From Phaeosaccion multiseriatum (lineage: Eukaryota; Ochrophyta, other classes): 64,000 nt of DNA. Every line of letters starts with the position of its first letter. Within the stretch, counting starts at the first letter, position 1. The DNA lies in the NCBI GenBank assembly GCA_965112735.1, contig OZ218954.1, positions 1,488,001 to 1,552,000 of the forward strand, written 5' to 3'. This document shows, in pieces, positions 21,500 to 33,105 of the stretch. The translations under genes were made by a program, and so were the position numbers. The notes beneath the pieces are model-generated. The model saw nothing but the letters and a program-made list of their open reading frames with translations. It was not told the origin of the DNA and did no database searches.

Positions 21500-22803
21500 A
21501 TGGCTGGTACCGGGAGCAATAGTAGCGGCAGCCGGACGATGGGGAGGCGGAGAAGGAGATGCTCAACGGGAGGCCCTGCAGCGACTGTGCTTACATGCTG
21601 CTGCCTGCTGGTGACAAATACCTCGGCCTTCGTCGCACCGAGCAGCGGCAGATGCTCTATCCCTCTGCGCACTCCCTGCAGCAGTAGTCGCACTGCCCCC
21701 AACACTCCCCACAGGAGCATGGGCGGGTGTAGTGGAAGGGTCGCCTGTCGGTGCTTGGGTTGCCTCGGGCAGCAGGGACAAGGAAGGAGCAGGGCCAGCT
21801 GGGGAAGGGGAATGATGAGTAGCGTTCTTGCCGAGGAGGGGGGGGGAGATGGAGAGGCAGCAGCCGGCGCAGCAGCTTCCGCGCCGAAGGTGTCCGTACC
21901 AGTGATTCCTGGCGTTGAGGGGGAGGATGGCATGAAGGCATCTTCGACCAACAGCCCGGCTCTGTCCAAGACGCAGGCTAAGAAGCTGGAAAAGCTTTGG
22001 CGGATCCCGAAGAAGGAGTTGCTGAAGGTGTGCGCATTTCTATTATATGTTCGGGAGGGAAGGGGGAAGTGAGAAGACGGAAGCGAGAGAGCTTCCGCCA
22101 ATGTTGAACGTTGGTCGCCGTCTGTCGAGCCCTGGTGAAGGAAGCCTGGCTTAGTGCGCCCCATATTTCATGCTTTGGTGTAGCAGTAGCGTCAGTAGCA
22201 GTGTCAGTAGCAGTAGGTAGAGGGCCACACGAGAGCTCACGGAACGATGACGAACAAAAACGGACTAGAGTTTCTGCAACACCCTTGCTGATAAACCCTT
22301 CTTCTTACCCGAGTTCCACGGTAGGCCTGATAGGATGACATGCTCCAACCACAACAAATGCGGTTTGGCCCAGACAGAGAGCAGGCTGTTGATGGGTCCA
22401 TTCTTGCACTTGCATGATTGCACGCCAAATCGGTTCAGAACCTCGCACTACAGATTCCTGATTCCCTCCATTTCCTTCCTTCTCTCTCTCTCTCTCTCTC
22501 TCGCTTTAGGTGGGTAAGGCGGGTGTGAAGGACAGTCACGTGAGGTCGCTGAAAGACCTTCTCGCGGCCCACTCCGTCGTTCGCGTCAAAGTGAACGACC
22601 GAAGTGCCTCCCTGGAGGAGCTAGGGCGAGCGCTGGAGGGGCGAGGGGAGGACGGAGAGAGCAACGGGTCCGTGCTGTTGGGGGTGAGACAGGGCACCAG
22701 GCTCATCCTCATGGGCGAGGAGAGCTTTGTTCAATCCATCAACAGGAGTGGGTCCACGCCCCGAGGCGAGGAGGAGGGCGAGGGCCCGCAGGAGGAGGAT
22801 TGA
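21500..22803 (+). CDS. Plastid-targeted CRM/YhbY-type RNA-binding protein
   Basis: Two exons, 21500-22027 and 22510-22803, join in phase 0. Starting at 21500 gives 273 residues; the in-frame ATG at 21539 (MGRRRRRCSTGG) is an equally good start and would put the signal peptide at the very N-terminus. The hydrophobic core VLTCCCLLVTNTSAF ends in SAF/VAP, a heterokont ASAFAP-type site. Exon 2 begins VGKAGVKDSHVRSLKDLLAA and continues HSVVRVKVNDRS, which matches the GKxG...L...E..K+ pattern of CRM/YhbY domains, known for plastid intron splicing and ribosome assembly. The linker before the domain (KTQAKKLEKLWRIPKKELLK) is basic. It ends in an acidic tail. A single CRM domain is short compared with land-plant splicing factors and nearer to bacterial YhbY. 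Confidence 0.75.
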
Positions 22804-23156
22804 AGAGACGAATGCGGCGCTGAGATGGGGCATAAACCAACGGTGTCCGACAAATAATTTAAAATTAATTGATAATAATAATTATATGCCGAACACGAAC
22901 ACGGTCTCTTCTTTCTCTCTGCGTTCCTCTGCCGTCTTCTCTTCCCCCTCGCAGTGCCGCTTCCGCTGCTGTCTTGTCTCCGCGGATCCTCTCCTCGCTT
23001 ACCAGTCTAGCCACAGCCAAGCCTGGCAACAGCAGCGGCAGCTAGTCCTCCACCTGCGACACCAGACAGACACTCCAGCTCAAAAAGGGCTCAGACGTCC
23101 GCCAACAAGAAGCGTAAACCACAAGCCCGCCCTTCTCCTTTCTTCCTTCCTTCCTT
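22804..23156. other. Convergent spacer between CRM gene and SCAR
   Basis: This is a spacer of about 350 bp with an AT-rich patch near 22855-22885 (aaataatttaaaattaat), which may include polyadenylation signals. No gene is supported. Confidence 0.5.
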
Positions 23157-26100
23157 CTAGTCTTCATCGTCCCAGGAGTCATCGCTGTCCGACTCACTGT
23201 CGCTGTCGACCAAGTGCATGCGGCGCGCATTCAAAATCTCCTCCACCGTCTGGTTCCCAAACATGCCCAGTGAAGCGTCGCCGCCCCGGGGAGCCGCTGC
23301 TGCCGCCGCCGCCGAAGGCACCCTATCCCCTACCGGCTTGAGCACTTTCCCCGAGCGAATGGCCGCCAGCATGAACTGGGTAGCATCTCCTGAGGCCTCC
23401 CCTCCACCCGCGGGTAAGGCCGGGGCGGCTCGCTCGGCGGGGGGGGTGAGGCCCTTCATCCCACGCTTCTTAATCTCGTCCATGAGGCCGCCCCTGCCAG
23501 CAGCTGCAGCGGGTAATGGTGGTGCTGCTGGTGCTGCGCCTGTGGCTGAGGGCTGCAAGGGAGGGGGTGGTGGTGGTGGTGGTGGTGGTGAAGGAGCGGC
23601 CATGTCCCCCGCCCCATGTGGTAGTGGTGGTGGGGGAGGAGGAGGAGGCATTGGGGCTCCCCCACCAACAGGCATTGGTGGGGGGGGGGGTATTGCCGCT
23701 TGAGTCCCCTCCCCAGCAAGAGGGAGAGGGGGAGGGGGAGGAATGGCGGAAGATTGTGGTTGTTGGGGGGGAGGGGGAGGCGGAGGAGGAGCAGCGCCGG
23801 CGGCAGAGGCCAGGTCAGGTGTAAGGGGGGGGATGGGGGGAGGAGGGGGGGGCGGAGCCGAGCTCGGGGGGAGGGGCGGTGGAGTAGGAATGGAACTCGC
23901 GACTGCAGAAGCCGGAATGGGCGGGGGCGGGGGTGGCGTCGCTGGTGCTGGTGGTGCTGGTGCTGGTGGTGCTGGTGCTGCTGGCAGTGGTGGTGGTGGC
24001 GGTGCCGCTGCTGGTGCCGCTGTTGCCGCTGGTGCTGCTGGTGCTGCTGGTGCTGCTGGTGCTGCTGGTGCTGCTGCTGCTGGGAGAGGTGGTGGTGGCG
24101 GTGCCGCTACAGCCTGCTGCTGCGGCACTGGCACTGGAGGTGGGGGTGGGGGCGCAGCAGGAGCGGCTGCGGTAGCAGGGGCCGACACAGCCTGCGGGGG
24201 TGTAGGCGGTGGCTGCTGCGGCTGCTGCTGTGGTGGCGGAGGTACTGCTGGTGGTGCTGCTGCTGCCGATGTCGCCGGTGCAGTCGGCGGAGCCGTCGCT
24301 GGAGGGGGAGCCGGAGCCACATGTGCAGCAGTGGGCTGCGAGGGTCGGCGGAAGAGGGCCTCTCCTCCTCCTCCTCCTCCTGCTGCTGCTGCTGCTGATG
24401 CTGCCGTCGTCCCCATGGGCGGAGCTACCGCGGGTAAGGCTGCCACCGCTTGTGACTGAGGGAGGACCTGCGGGGCGAAGCTGGCGGTCTGCACGTCTTC
24501 GTCCTGCAGATAGAACTTGTTGCCGGCGTGGAGGTCGGGTTTGGACTCGACGAATTCCTCCACGCTCACCAGTCCAGTGAGGGGTGCGTTATTGCCTGAG
24601 AGTGCGGCCACATTGGGACGGGTTCGGGGGGTGGGGGAGAGGCCGCAGGGAACAGGGATGGAAGAGAGAGGATAAACAGAGGAAGGATGAGGAGGGGGGG
24701 GTGGAAGTGTAAGGACAGAGGAGACAAAAGAAAGAGAAAAGAGGGCTACGAAGGGGCGCTAAGCGCTACAGGGTAAGCCAGAGCTGCCAACTGTTGAGTG
24801 AAGGAAGCTAGAGATCGCTTGCCAGCGGTGACTCCTGTGATCAGTACTAACCGGGTAAGGAGGAAGTCCTGGCGCTGGAGAGTCGCCTTCCCCCGCGCGT
24901 TCGGGAGTCCTGTGTGCGTGCGTGCATTGTGTGCATGCGTGCGTGAGCAGCGAGCGTATCGTAAGGAAGAGCGGGGCGTGCGAATGAGACAGGAGCGAGG
25001 AAGGACACAACGCACACATGGAACGAGGAAGACAACACACACAGAGGTTTCCCAGCAGGTGAAGGAGTCAGGCTGTCAGTAGGTCAGGAAGACAGTCAGG
25101 CAGTCAGTCAAGCCGTCAGTCAATCAGCCAAACAATCTGCTTCCGAGGCACAGCGTAGGCTCCGGAGATTGCTTCCATCTGGCGCACCTGCTGCTTCCCT
25201 TCTGCGGCCTGGCGCTGATTCTCCCTCTTCTTCTTGCGCTCCATCTTTCGCTTCTTGTTGTGGATCCATTCCTCCTGCGATGAAGAGTGAAGGACAGGAG
25301 CAACGCATGGTACATGTTATATCGGTAGGCATTGCACAAGGAGGCAGAAGGGCGGGCCGTCAGCAGCACGACAACGGGGCGGGGAGAGGGTGGGGACATG
25401 TGGGGGATGGGAAATGGACTCACAAGAGCACGCTCTAAACTGTTTTGATTGATACGACGAGTTGTGAAGAACCAACACACCACACACCTCTTGTCTCTCG
25501 AGCTCCCTCGCGACGAACTCCTGATAGAAGAAGTATGGGTTGGAGTACCTTCCCGTGACGCTCTGCAGTCCTTCCTCCTGCAGACGCGCCCGCTCCTCAT
25601 CGTCCAGCAGCGCGTCGAGCTGTCAGAGGGGGGGCGTGGGGGGGAGGGAGGGGGGGGGGGGGGAGAAGTGAGTGAGTGCCCAGAGGGGTTGCACGTGGGG
25701 TTCAGAGTACACGGGGGTTTGGATCGGACAGTAGTCGGCAGAGGAGGTGGGGGGCGGGAACAGCGTCACGTGTCGCGACGTGTGTGTGTACGTGCGTGGG
25801 TGCGATTCTCATTAGGAGGGTGGGACACACACACACGCACACTTCGACTGACTTACCTGGTCTAACGCAGGAAGCTCCTTCATCTCTGGGTCCCAGAACT
25901 GCTCGTTAAGGGCGGTAGGCAGCGTTGTGGGTGCGAACATCTGCTTGTCCTTCTGCTTGACCGCTAGCTGCCGCTGCTGCCGAAGCTTCCTCCACTCACT
26001 CTTCTTTCCCCCCAGCACCCCACCCGCAGTACTTCCATACAAGTCCACTCCGCCGAAGGCCTTCACTGCTGTTGCTCCTCCTCCTGCGCCTCCTACTCCC

Positions 26101-26429
26101 CCCCCCTCGCCTCCTCCTTCTCTTCGGTCTGAGTCCTTCCGGCTTGCTTCCTTCGCTGCAGCCTCTAGCTGAGGCAGCACCACCTCTGCCCTACCCCCCA
26201 CCTCCTCGATGCGCACCGACACTTCATCAGTGAGCTTGACGAGGTCGTCGAACAGCTCGTGCGCGTAGGTGGCGAGGGCCCCCAACTGGGTCAGCGTGCC
26301 CAGCATAGTCGCCATAGACACGTCTTGCAGCACCTGCTGCCTCTGTTGATGAGCATCTTGCTCGTGGTAGTAAAGCTGGGGGTCTGCGAGAGATAGCGCA
26401 TCAGGGATGAGCCGCTTGGCGAGAGGCAT
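23157..26429 (-). CDS. SCAR/WAVE actin nucleation-promoting factor
   Basis: Exons 26429-25857, 25619-25488, 25274-25188, 24909-24852 and 24595-23157 splice in frame to 762 residues. SCAR/WAVE activates the Arp2/3 complex downstream of Rac. The start MPLAKRLIPDAL matches the WAVE homology domain (MPLVKRNI in animals), followed by long helices. Exon 2 ends in GRYSNPYFFYQEFVARELER, like the WAVE Y-DPSYFFDLW motif, and exon 3 is the basic region EEWIHNKKRKMERKKKREN. The last exon encodes a very long polyproline stretch, then a WH2 motif (RGGLMDEIKKRGMKGLTPP), a second WH2-like motif (FMLAAIRSGKVLKPVGD), the central helix TVEEILNARRMHL and the acidic tail SDDSWDDED with the conserved Trp. The 58-bp fourth exon is the least certain; phases fit with it. 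It is divergent from the SH3 gene. Confidence 0.9.
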
Positions 26430-26689
26430 AGTCAAATCAGAAGGTTCCCCAAAAAAGTGTTCTCTGCGCACCTCCCACAGGCACAAGGCCTGTCAGAGGG
26501 ACACGTCAGCCGTGGAAAATTCTCTTTAGAGAGTGCCTGCCAAAGCGGTGCTTCGACTGTGCGCAATCGCCGCAGGCAGGAAGAGGGAAAGTGTCGACGA
26601 CGTGGATGACCAACCGCCTTTTATAACTGAAGCTCCTCGATCCTCTCAAACAAAAAAAACAAAGCAACAGCAGCAGCAGCAGAGAAGAG

Positions 26690-26720
<31 letters not shown>

Positions 26721-26837
26721 GCAATCATACAGTACACAGCACATCTCGAATGGAAGAGCACGGGCCATTCGCTAAGCCATAGCAACGGCTTTGGGTGATG
26801 AAGAAGGAGGTGACTGGCAGTGTTTTTCCAGAGGATT
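26430..26837. promoter_or_regulatory. Putative bidirectional promoter (SCAR / SH3 protein)
   Basis: About 408 bp lie between the divergent starts. A CAG/CAA repeat occupies about 26667-26724 and is presumably in a 5' UTR. Sharing of control elements is inferred from layout. Confidence 0.45.
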
Positions 26838-28716
26838 ATGGCTCAGCAACAACAGAAGCAACATGAGCAGCACCAGCATCAGAGACACCTTCAGCGGAAC
26901 AGCGAAAGTCAGATACGGAAGTTGTCGGAAGCCCTGGGGATCTTCAAAGAGAAGTTGGGCGAGAAAGTGCACCGCAGCCGAAGGACGACAGGAGGCATAG
27001 GAGCAGAAGCAGCAACAGGAGGAGGGGGAGGAGGCGAAGGTACTACAGCCGGGCGCCATGCAGTCCACTCTGGAGGAGGAGAGCAAGTTCAATGGGAGGG
27101 ACTTCCCCTCGAAGGTGACAAAAACACCAGTCAGACCCCTTGCTTCCCCATTTATTGATGTGCCAATGCCGCGCCCCTCTTGATTGCGCGTACGTGGATG
27201 AGTCCCACGGAACTTCGATCTGCCTTGCTTTACGCCTCCCTCCTCATTCTCCCCCTCTCTTCCTTTGGGGCGTCTGCTACCGCAGCCCTACTCGACCAAA
27301 AGTGTCTCACCAGAGATGAGACCTCGCTGATTCAAGAGAGAATGCGCAACCTAGTGCCTAGGAAGGAGCTGCACCCAGGCGCAGTGGGGGCTAGGGCGAG
27401 AAAGGACATGGGCGTGAGTCCCGTCAGGTACGCGGGTGAGAGGGAGATGAGCCCTGAGGCCCTAAGCTTCGTTTCATTGCGTGTATGGTGGTGGTGCTGA
27501 CGTTGTATGTCTCGAATGCCTTTCCTTTCCTCGCCTCGTAGAATGGTTTCGCCAACCAAACCTCATCTACGGCCTCAGTTCCTGCAAGAATATGGTAAAG
27601 GCGCGCTTGCGAGCTGTGCCGCAGCGCCATCTGGAGATATAGAACCACCACAATTACCACCACCACCACCACCACCACCACCAGCAGCAGCAGCAGCAGT
27701 TGGTGGTACAGCGGCGGCAGCAGCGCCAGAAACAGGAACAGTGGATGGGGACAATGGTGATGAACACAGTGCTGGGACGAACACGGAAGGGTTCTTGTTC
27801 TTGGGAATGGGACAAGGCGAGAGGAGTAAAGTGAAGGCACAGTCTTTGACAGCCCTTACCCTTGGAGGGGTGGACAGCGAAGGAGCAGCCCCCCCATCGC
27901 CTTCTCTGTGGAGAAAAAACAGCAAACCCCGGGGTGCAGGGAAGGGAGGAGCAGGAACAGAGGATAATACTCTTTCGAGGCAAGCGCCCTCCCCCAAGAC
28001 GCCGAAGTCGCCCTCTCCCTCGCTGGGCTCTCCTTTCGGAGGTATCCCCGGCTTTGGGAGGGCCTTTCCTCTATTGGGAGGAAGGAGTAGATCACAGAAG
28101 GGGAAAGAGGAGGCAGTAGCGACGACAGCACCTGAGAAACCACCCTTCTCCTCTTCCTCCCCAATGTCGCCGGCGGAGGCACCAGCAGGGCCTCCGGCAC
28201 CGCTCGCACCGGCCGTGATTCAGTTCAACAACAGCAATAGCACCAAGAAGGAGGGCAGGCAGCAGCAGCAGCAGCAGCAGGAGCAGTTGGTGATACAGCA
28301 GCAAGGACCCAATCACTGTGCGGGTAGCAACCCAAAGTATCACATATGGACGAACAGCTTTTCCGCCCCACCGCTGCCACCAAAAGGCGGCGTGGGCGGG
28401 GGCGGAGGGCTGGGGTTGGGGGAAGCGGGGACGCAGAGGACGGGCCACAGGCAGGAGTCGTCAGAAGGAGAAACGCTCTCGCGAAGGCAGGAGGCAGGAG
28501 AAGGGGAGCAGGAGGGGAGGCAGGAGGGAGGGGAGGAGCAGGAGCAGGAGCAGGAGCAGCAGCTGCAGGAGGAAGAGGAAGAGGCGCCACACCCAGGCGG
28601 GACTGGACCGGGTGAGGATGAGAGCGTGGCATGGCAATGGCAATGGCAGCAGCAGAATCTGCATGGTGGAAGCACAGAAAAAGTAGAGGGTGGGGGCAAT
28701 GGTTGGGAGAACCTGT

Positions 28717-28747
<31 letters not shown>

Positions 28748-28975
28748 TAGTAGTAGTTGTTGTTGTAGCAGCAGCAGCGAGCACCGTAGTGATCCGGCAG
28801 GGAAGCTCAATGTCCAAACAGCCCAGAATGGATTCGAGCATGGGGCGACGGAGCTTACTCCCCTGACTTTTCCCGCGGGAGTTGGCAGTGGTGGAGGCGG
28901 ATACAGCAGTGGCGGCGATGGTGGGCTTTTTAGCCCAAGTGCTGGGCGTTGCAAGGTTCCGTTCGAGAGTAACAG

Positions 28976-29012
<37 letters not shown>

Positions 29013-29396
29013 TGCAGCAAGAGGAGCAGGAGCAGGAGCAGCAGCTGGAGCAGTAGCAGCAGCAGCCGTAGTAACAGCAGGAGTGAAGGTGGAGGTGAAG
29101 GCGGGGGCGAGCGAAGGGGAGCGAGGCGCCCCCGCAGCGACACGACCTCTCCCGTCCCCTGCAGCCCGGTGAGCCCCCGCCCCCGGGGGACTGTCGACTA
29201 TACAGGAATGTCCGCCGAGCTATCTGTTCTCGTGGGCGTGGGCGCGGGAGGGGCGGGGAGCGGCGGCGAAGAGTCGTCCCTTCTTCCTGGAGGAGCAATG
29301 AGGGGGGTGGGGGGCGTGCCGGCCGTGGCACTCTATCCCTTCACGAAGGAGTTTCCAGGTACTACAAGAACGGAGAAAGGTTCCACTTTCTGTGTA

Positions 29397-29428
<32 letters not shown>

Positions 29429-30004
29429 TGTGTGCATGTCGCCTTTGGGTGCACAAACCGCATGACACCGCGTCTGAGGTTCAAAGGGTCGCTTGCCCAC
29501 AACTCCAGGGTGCCTGTTTGCACCTTTCGATAGCTGGCTTCCCATCTGACCTACCCAACACACCCACTCCCCCCCCTTTCTCCGACTGGTTTGGTACCCG
29601 TCCATTGTGGCGCAGATTGGCAAGTGGACCTGCAGGAAGGGGACGTCGTAATGGTGCTGACGCTCCACCGCGACGATTGGGTGGAGGTGGTCAAGGCGGA
29701 TGGCAGTAGAGGGGCGGTGCCTTGGCCCTACATAAAGCTTGAGACGGAGCAGAAAACCAGAATCGAAACTGGCACTGAGCAGCAGCAACAGCAGCAGCAG
29801 CAGGAGGAGGAGGAGGAGGAGGAGGAAGACGAGGAGGGAGGGGAGGGGGAGGAGGAGGTGTGGGCCAAAGGAGACAAAGGCACTCATAGCTGCACCCGCA
29901 CCAGCAGTAGCAGCAGAAACAGCAGCAGTAAACCCCACAAGCGAGAGGGCAGAGAGGATGTCCCAACCGCAAGCCCTGCCCACAGAGATAAGGCCAGGCC
30001 GTGA
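26838..30004 (+). CDS. SH3-domain protein with long low-complexity region; possible Abi-like protein
   Basis: Exons 26838-27114, 27286-27427, 27542-29358 and 29616-30004 keep frame and give 874 residues. Near the N-terminus SESQIRKLSEALGIFKEKLG is a short helix resembling the Abi segment preceding the Rac/WAVE contact. The middle 600 residues are Ser-, Gln-, Glu- and Pro-rich and repeat-encoded. The SH3 domain is split by intron 3: AVALYPFTKEFP in exon 3, then DWQVDLQEGDVVMVLTLHRD and DWVEVVKADGSRGAVPWPYI, with the usual ALYPF, GD, W and PxxY positions. A Glu/Ser-rich tail follows. The architecture (short helix, disordered region, C-terminal SH3) is that of Abi, and the gene is head-to-head with SCAR, but the N-terminal match is short. 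SH3 is secure; Abi identity is a hypothesis. Confidence 0.75.
29397..29437. repeat. GT microsatellite in SH3-gene intron
   Basis: A GT/GTAT tract of about 40 bp lies 40 bp downstream of the exon 3 donor (29359) in the intron that splits the SH3 domain. Confidence 0.9.
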
Positions 30005-30710
30005 GAAAGTCACTCCGCAGATGGAGCAGAGGCAGCAGCAGGCCAAGATGCCTTTTATTGACGAAGTATGCGCCCCTACGATACACCAATCTGCATGTGA
30101 TATTCGTCCCATTTGTCCAGTTGTCGAGGGCCATGGTATATATATAGACTTGTAGAAAGACAAAAACAAGCCATCTGAGCCACTGACTGACTGAACCACT
30201 GGCTTGCTGGCTGCCTCATGGAGAGTCACTACCTGCTTTCCCCACCCCCAGCAACCACGGGTACGAATCGCCACAGAGAGGGGGAGGGAGATGGGCGAGC
30301 AAGTGACCTCCCCGTCGCCGAACTCCGGCGCTCTCTCTCCTCTGGTGCTCTCTCCTCAGCCAGTCTCAGCAAAGGACCCAAAAGACTGCGTGGCCACAGG
30401 CACGGACACCGGTACTCTGCTCCTGCCGTCCGCAGCAGAGCCGCAGCAGGCGCTGAAGTCGTCTCCACGCGCAGACATGCACGAGGCACACCAGTAGTAC
30501 CATACGTAAGCAGCGGTGCCCAACAGTAGCAGTCACCGCCCCGACTGTGTGTAAACTCACCAACCCAAAAATGCCTCCACAGCCAGCGCGCCGGGGGGCG
30601 GGCGGGTGGGCAACACGTCCCACCTTCCGACCAAAGCAACACACGCCCTCGTGACCAGTCCAGACCAGGGACTCGTTACCAAAATCAGTCCTCACAGGAG
30701 AGAGGCGCCA
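30005..30710. other. Convergent spacer (SH3 gene / UBC12)
   Basis: Open frames exist (for example 30204-30497, +) but lack family motifs. Alternative 3' exons of the SH3 gene are possible here, for instance after a CAG acceptor near 30252. Most is probably 3' UTR. Confidence 0.4.
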
Positions 30711-32468
30711 TCAGATGAGCTTGGGGAATATCTCCCCTGCAAACTGTCCGCCCTGCAGCGACCGCTTCACCTTCTTCTCAAACTGCCCGATGTTCTGCCT
30801 GTAGAGCTCCGCGGCTTCGTGGTTCAGAGGGTCGTCGGGGTTGGGCTCGTAAAAGAGGTAAATGAGGCCGTAGATGACTGCGTTGATGTCCAGCACCGGC
30901 TTTTGGGTTTCGATTTGGGGTTGGTTGGGTTGGGTTTGGTTTGATTTCGGTCGATGTGTCCAATACGGCAAGCAACGGAGGGTGGGGGCCAGGGGGAGTA
31001 AGAAGAAGACACCAGACAGAGCGAGGAGGACGGGGAGGAGGGTGGTAGGAAGGAAGGCAAACGACGGGCCAAATGCACGCTCGTAGAGTGTTGTCATCGT
31101 ACACAACAAGCTTAAGCAGGGGCAACCCGCGTATGCTTCGTAGAGTCGACCACGGGCGCCCACACAGACACACACATTCTAGCCTCTATTCTACGCTCTT
31201 CTTACGTGTACACGGGAACACAAAGGGGTCCTACCCACATCCTCGCCCACCCACCTAACTACCCCCTACCCATCCCCGTCCCGACCCCCTTTCCATACGG
31301 CAGGCGGAGGGAATGAAGCGTCTCTCTCACCTTCCAGTCCTCCCTAAGAATGTTGAGGCATACATTGCCCTGCAGGTTGATATTGGGGTGGTAGATTTTC
31401 GTTTTACAGAGCACCTGAGATGGGTGGGATGTTTCGAGCGAGAGGCAAGACGATCGAACAAAGAGAACAACAGAGGGTGGGGGGGAGGCGTGTGTCAGGA
31501 GTCTTTTCACGCACAAACACACACATATGCACACATGCACGCACACAAAGAATGGGGGACATACGGATGTGGTTTCTACACACGGATCCCGAGAGGAAAG
31601 TAAAAAAAGAGGACTGGAAAGAGGACGGGAGAGTATACAAAGGGAAGAAGAGAGGACTGAGGGGGAAGGGGAACCAACACGCGAGAAGGAGAGGGGGTGG
31701 AAAGCAAGAGAACCGAGAGACGAGATAGACAGACACAGACAGAGGGAATAGACACGGCACTTGTTTGGGATTTCTTTTACCTTTGGCGGATCATGTGGGT
31801 AAAGGGCGGGTATCGTGAAACTGAAGTCATAGCAAGCTCCCTTCCAGAAGCCGGTGTCGGGCTTGCACTTGACGTTGAAGGAGGTCAGGTTGTTGGGGTC
31901 GGGGAAGGTGACGTCTGCCACGTCTCCTCCATCGAGCTCGGCAATATCTGCGCCGCCGCCGCCAACAAAAGAGGGGAAGGGGGAGGAGGGTCGCCAAAAC
32001 GAGGAGTCAAAATGGAAGGGGGGCGCCGGAGACACACACAGAGAAAGAGAGAGAAGGGAGGGAAAGGAACACAGAGGTTAGCGGCACGGTAACCCATGTG
32101 TTTGTGTATCATCCAGCTTCGCGGAAAGAACCACAGCCACCGCAGCCACACGGCCGTGGTGCCTCATCCACTTTTTCCCTCTATCCTCTTCCTCTTTCCC
32201 CGCCCCGGGCACCACCCTCACCTTTCTGGATTCTGATCTCCCCCGGGGTCTTACGCTGTGCAGCAGGCTTCTTGTCCTTCTTCAACCGTCTCCCACCGAT
32301 GCCGAGTAGCTTGACCCCTCCTGCCGCCGCTGGCTCTGTTGGCTCCGCCCCCCCTTCCTCCGCTGCTGGTCCTGGGGATGCAGCAGCTGCTGCTAACTCA
32401 GCCGCCGCGGCTTGCTCGGCCTCCTCCGCCTTCTTCTCATCCGCCTCCTTCTTCTTCAATCTGAGCAT
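30711..32468 (-). CDS. UBC12: NEDD8-conjugating enzyme UBC12 (UBE2M)
   Basis: Exons 32468-32222, 31947-31781, 31414-31331 and 30899-30711 join in frame to 228 residues. UBC12 takes NEDD8 from the NAE1-UBA3 E1 and passes it to cullins. The N-terminus MLRLKKKEADEKK resembles the E1-docking extension of UBC12 (MIKLFSLKQQKK in animals). An Ala/Pro-rich insert of about 45 residues follows and makes the protein longer than the usual 183. The core has [40 protein letters not shown], and the active-site Cys in LQGNVCLNILREDWKPVL. YGLIYLFYEPNPDDPLNHEA and a C-terminal QGGQFAGEIFPKLI also match UBC12 rather than other E2s. All three introns lie at clean GT-AG junctions. Confidence 0.96.
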
Positions 32469-33105
32469 CCTGCCCTCGGCCGCTCACACCTTCCCCCCTT
32501 TCCCTCTCTATTTACCAGAACGATGCCTGCTCGGGGGATGACCGACAAGACGTGTCCCCTCCGTCGCCTTTGAGCGTAAATCTTTTGGCAAGGAGGACAC
32601 ACAAACACCCACTCCCTTCCTTGGCAGCCTGTGCTACTCCAGAGCCTCCACTATAAACGATGCGTGCGCAAAGACTGTGAAAGAGTCGAAAAATGGAGGG
32701 AAATCCCCGGGGGCTCCTTGGCGTTGTTGGGTATGAAGAATGGGCCTTTTTTTTTTCCCTTCTCTGCTTCTTTCTTCTTTCCTCTCTTCCTCTTCCTTCT
32801 TACGGCCTGCAAGCGGCCTGGTGGCCACCGGTACATCTGAACAAGACAGGTAAGAGAGGAGGAAGTGTGCTACGCGTACTAGTGGCAAACCCTTGGAGAG
32901 GATCTGTGCCCCTCGGTCTGGAAGCAATGCCTTTGTCTTCTACACATCACATTCCTTCTTTCATCCCCTTCTCTCCCTCTTGGGAGCCTGGATGTTCCTC
33001 CCTATTTAGACAAAGCATCCGCTCGAGCATAATGAATCCTCACCCCTCTGCATGCCCCTCCATATCCTCCCTCCTTGCTCGCCACCATAGTACAAGCCAG
33101 AGGAG
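32469..33105. other. Divergent spacer and probable promoters (UBC12 / MFS transporter)
   Basis: This 637-bp spacer separates divergent starts. A pyrimidine-rich stretch (32740-32810) and several short open frames have no family signature. The MFS gene could have a 5' untranslated exon here. Confidence 0.45.

Noticed and set aside
23218-24580. Long Gly/Ala- and Cys/Trp-rich + strand frames opposite SCAR
   Set aside because: These are shadows of the polyproline coding region; the minus-strand frame carries WH2, central and acidic motifs.
28340-29143. Poly-Leu/Pro minus-strand frame opposite the SH3 gene
   Set aside because: It is a shadow of CAG/AGC repeats in the plus-strand exon, whose frame joins in phase to a complete SH3 domain.
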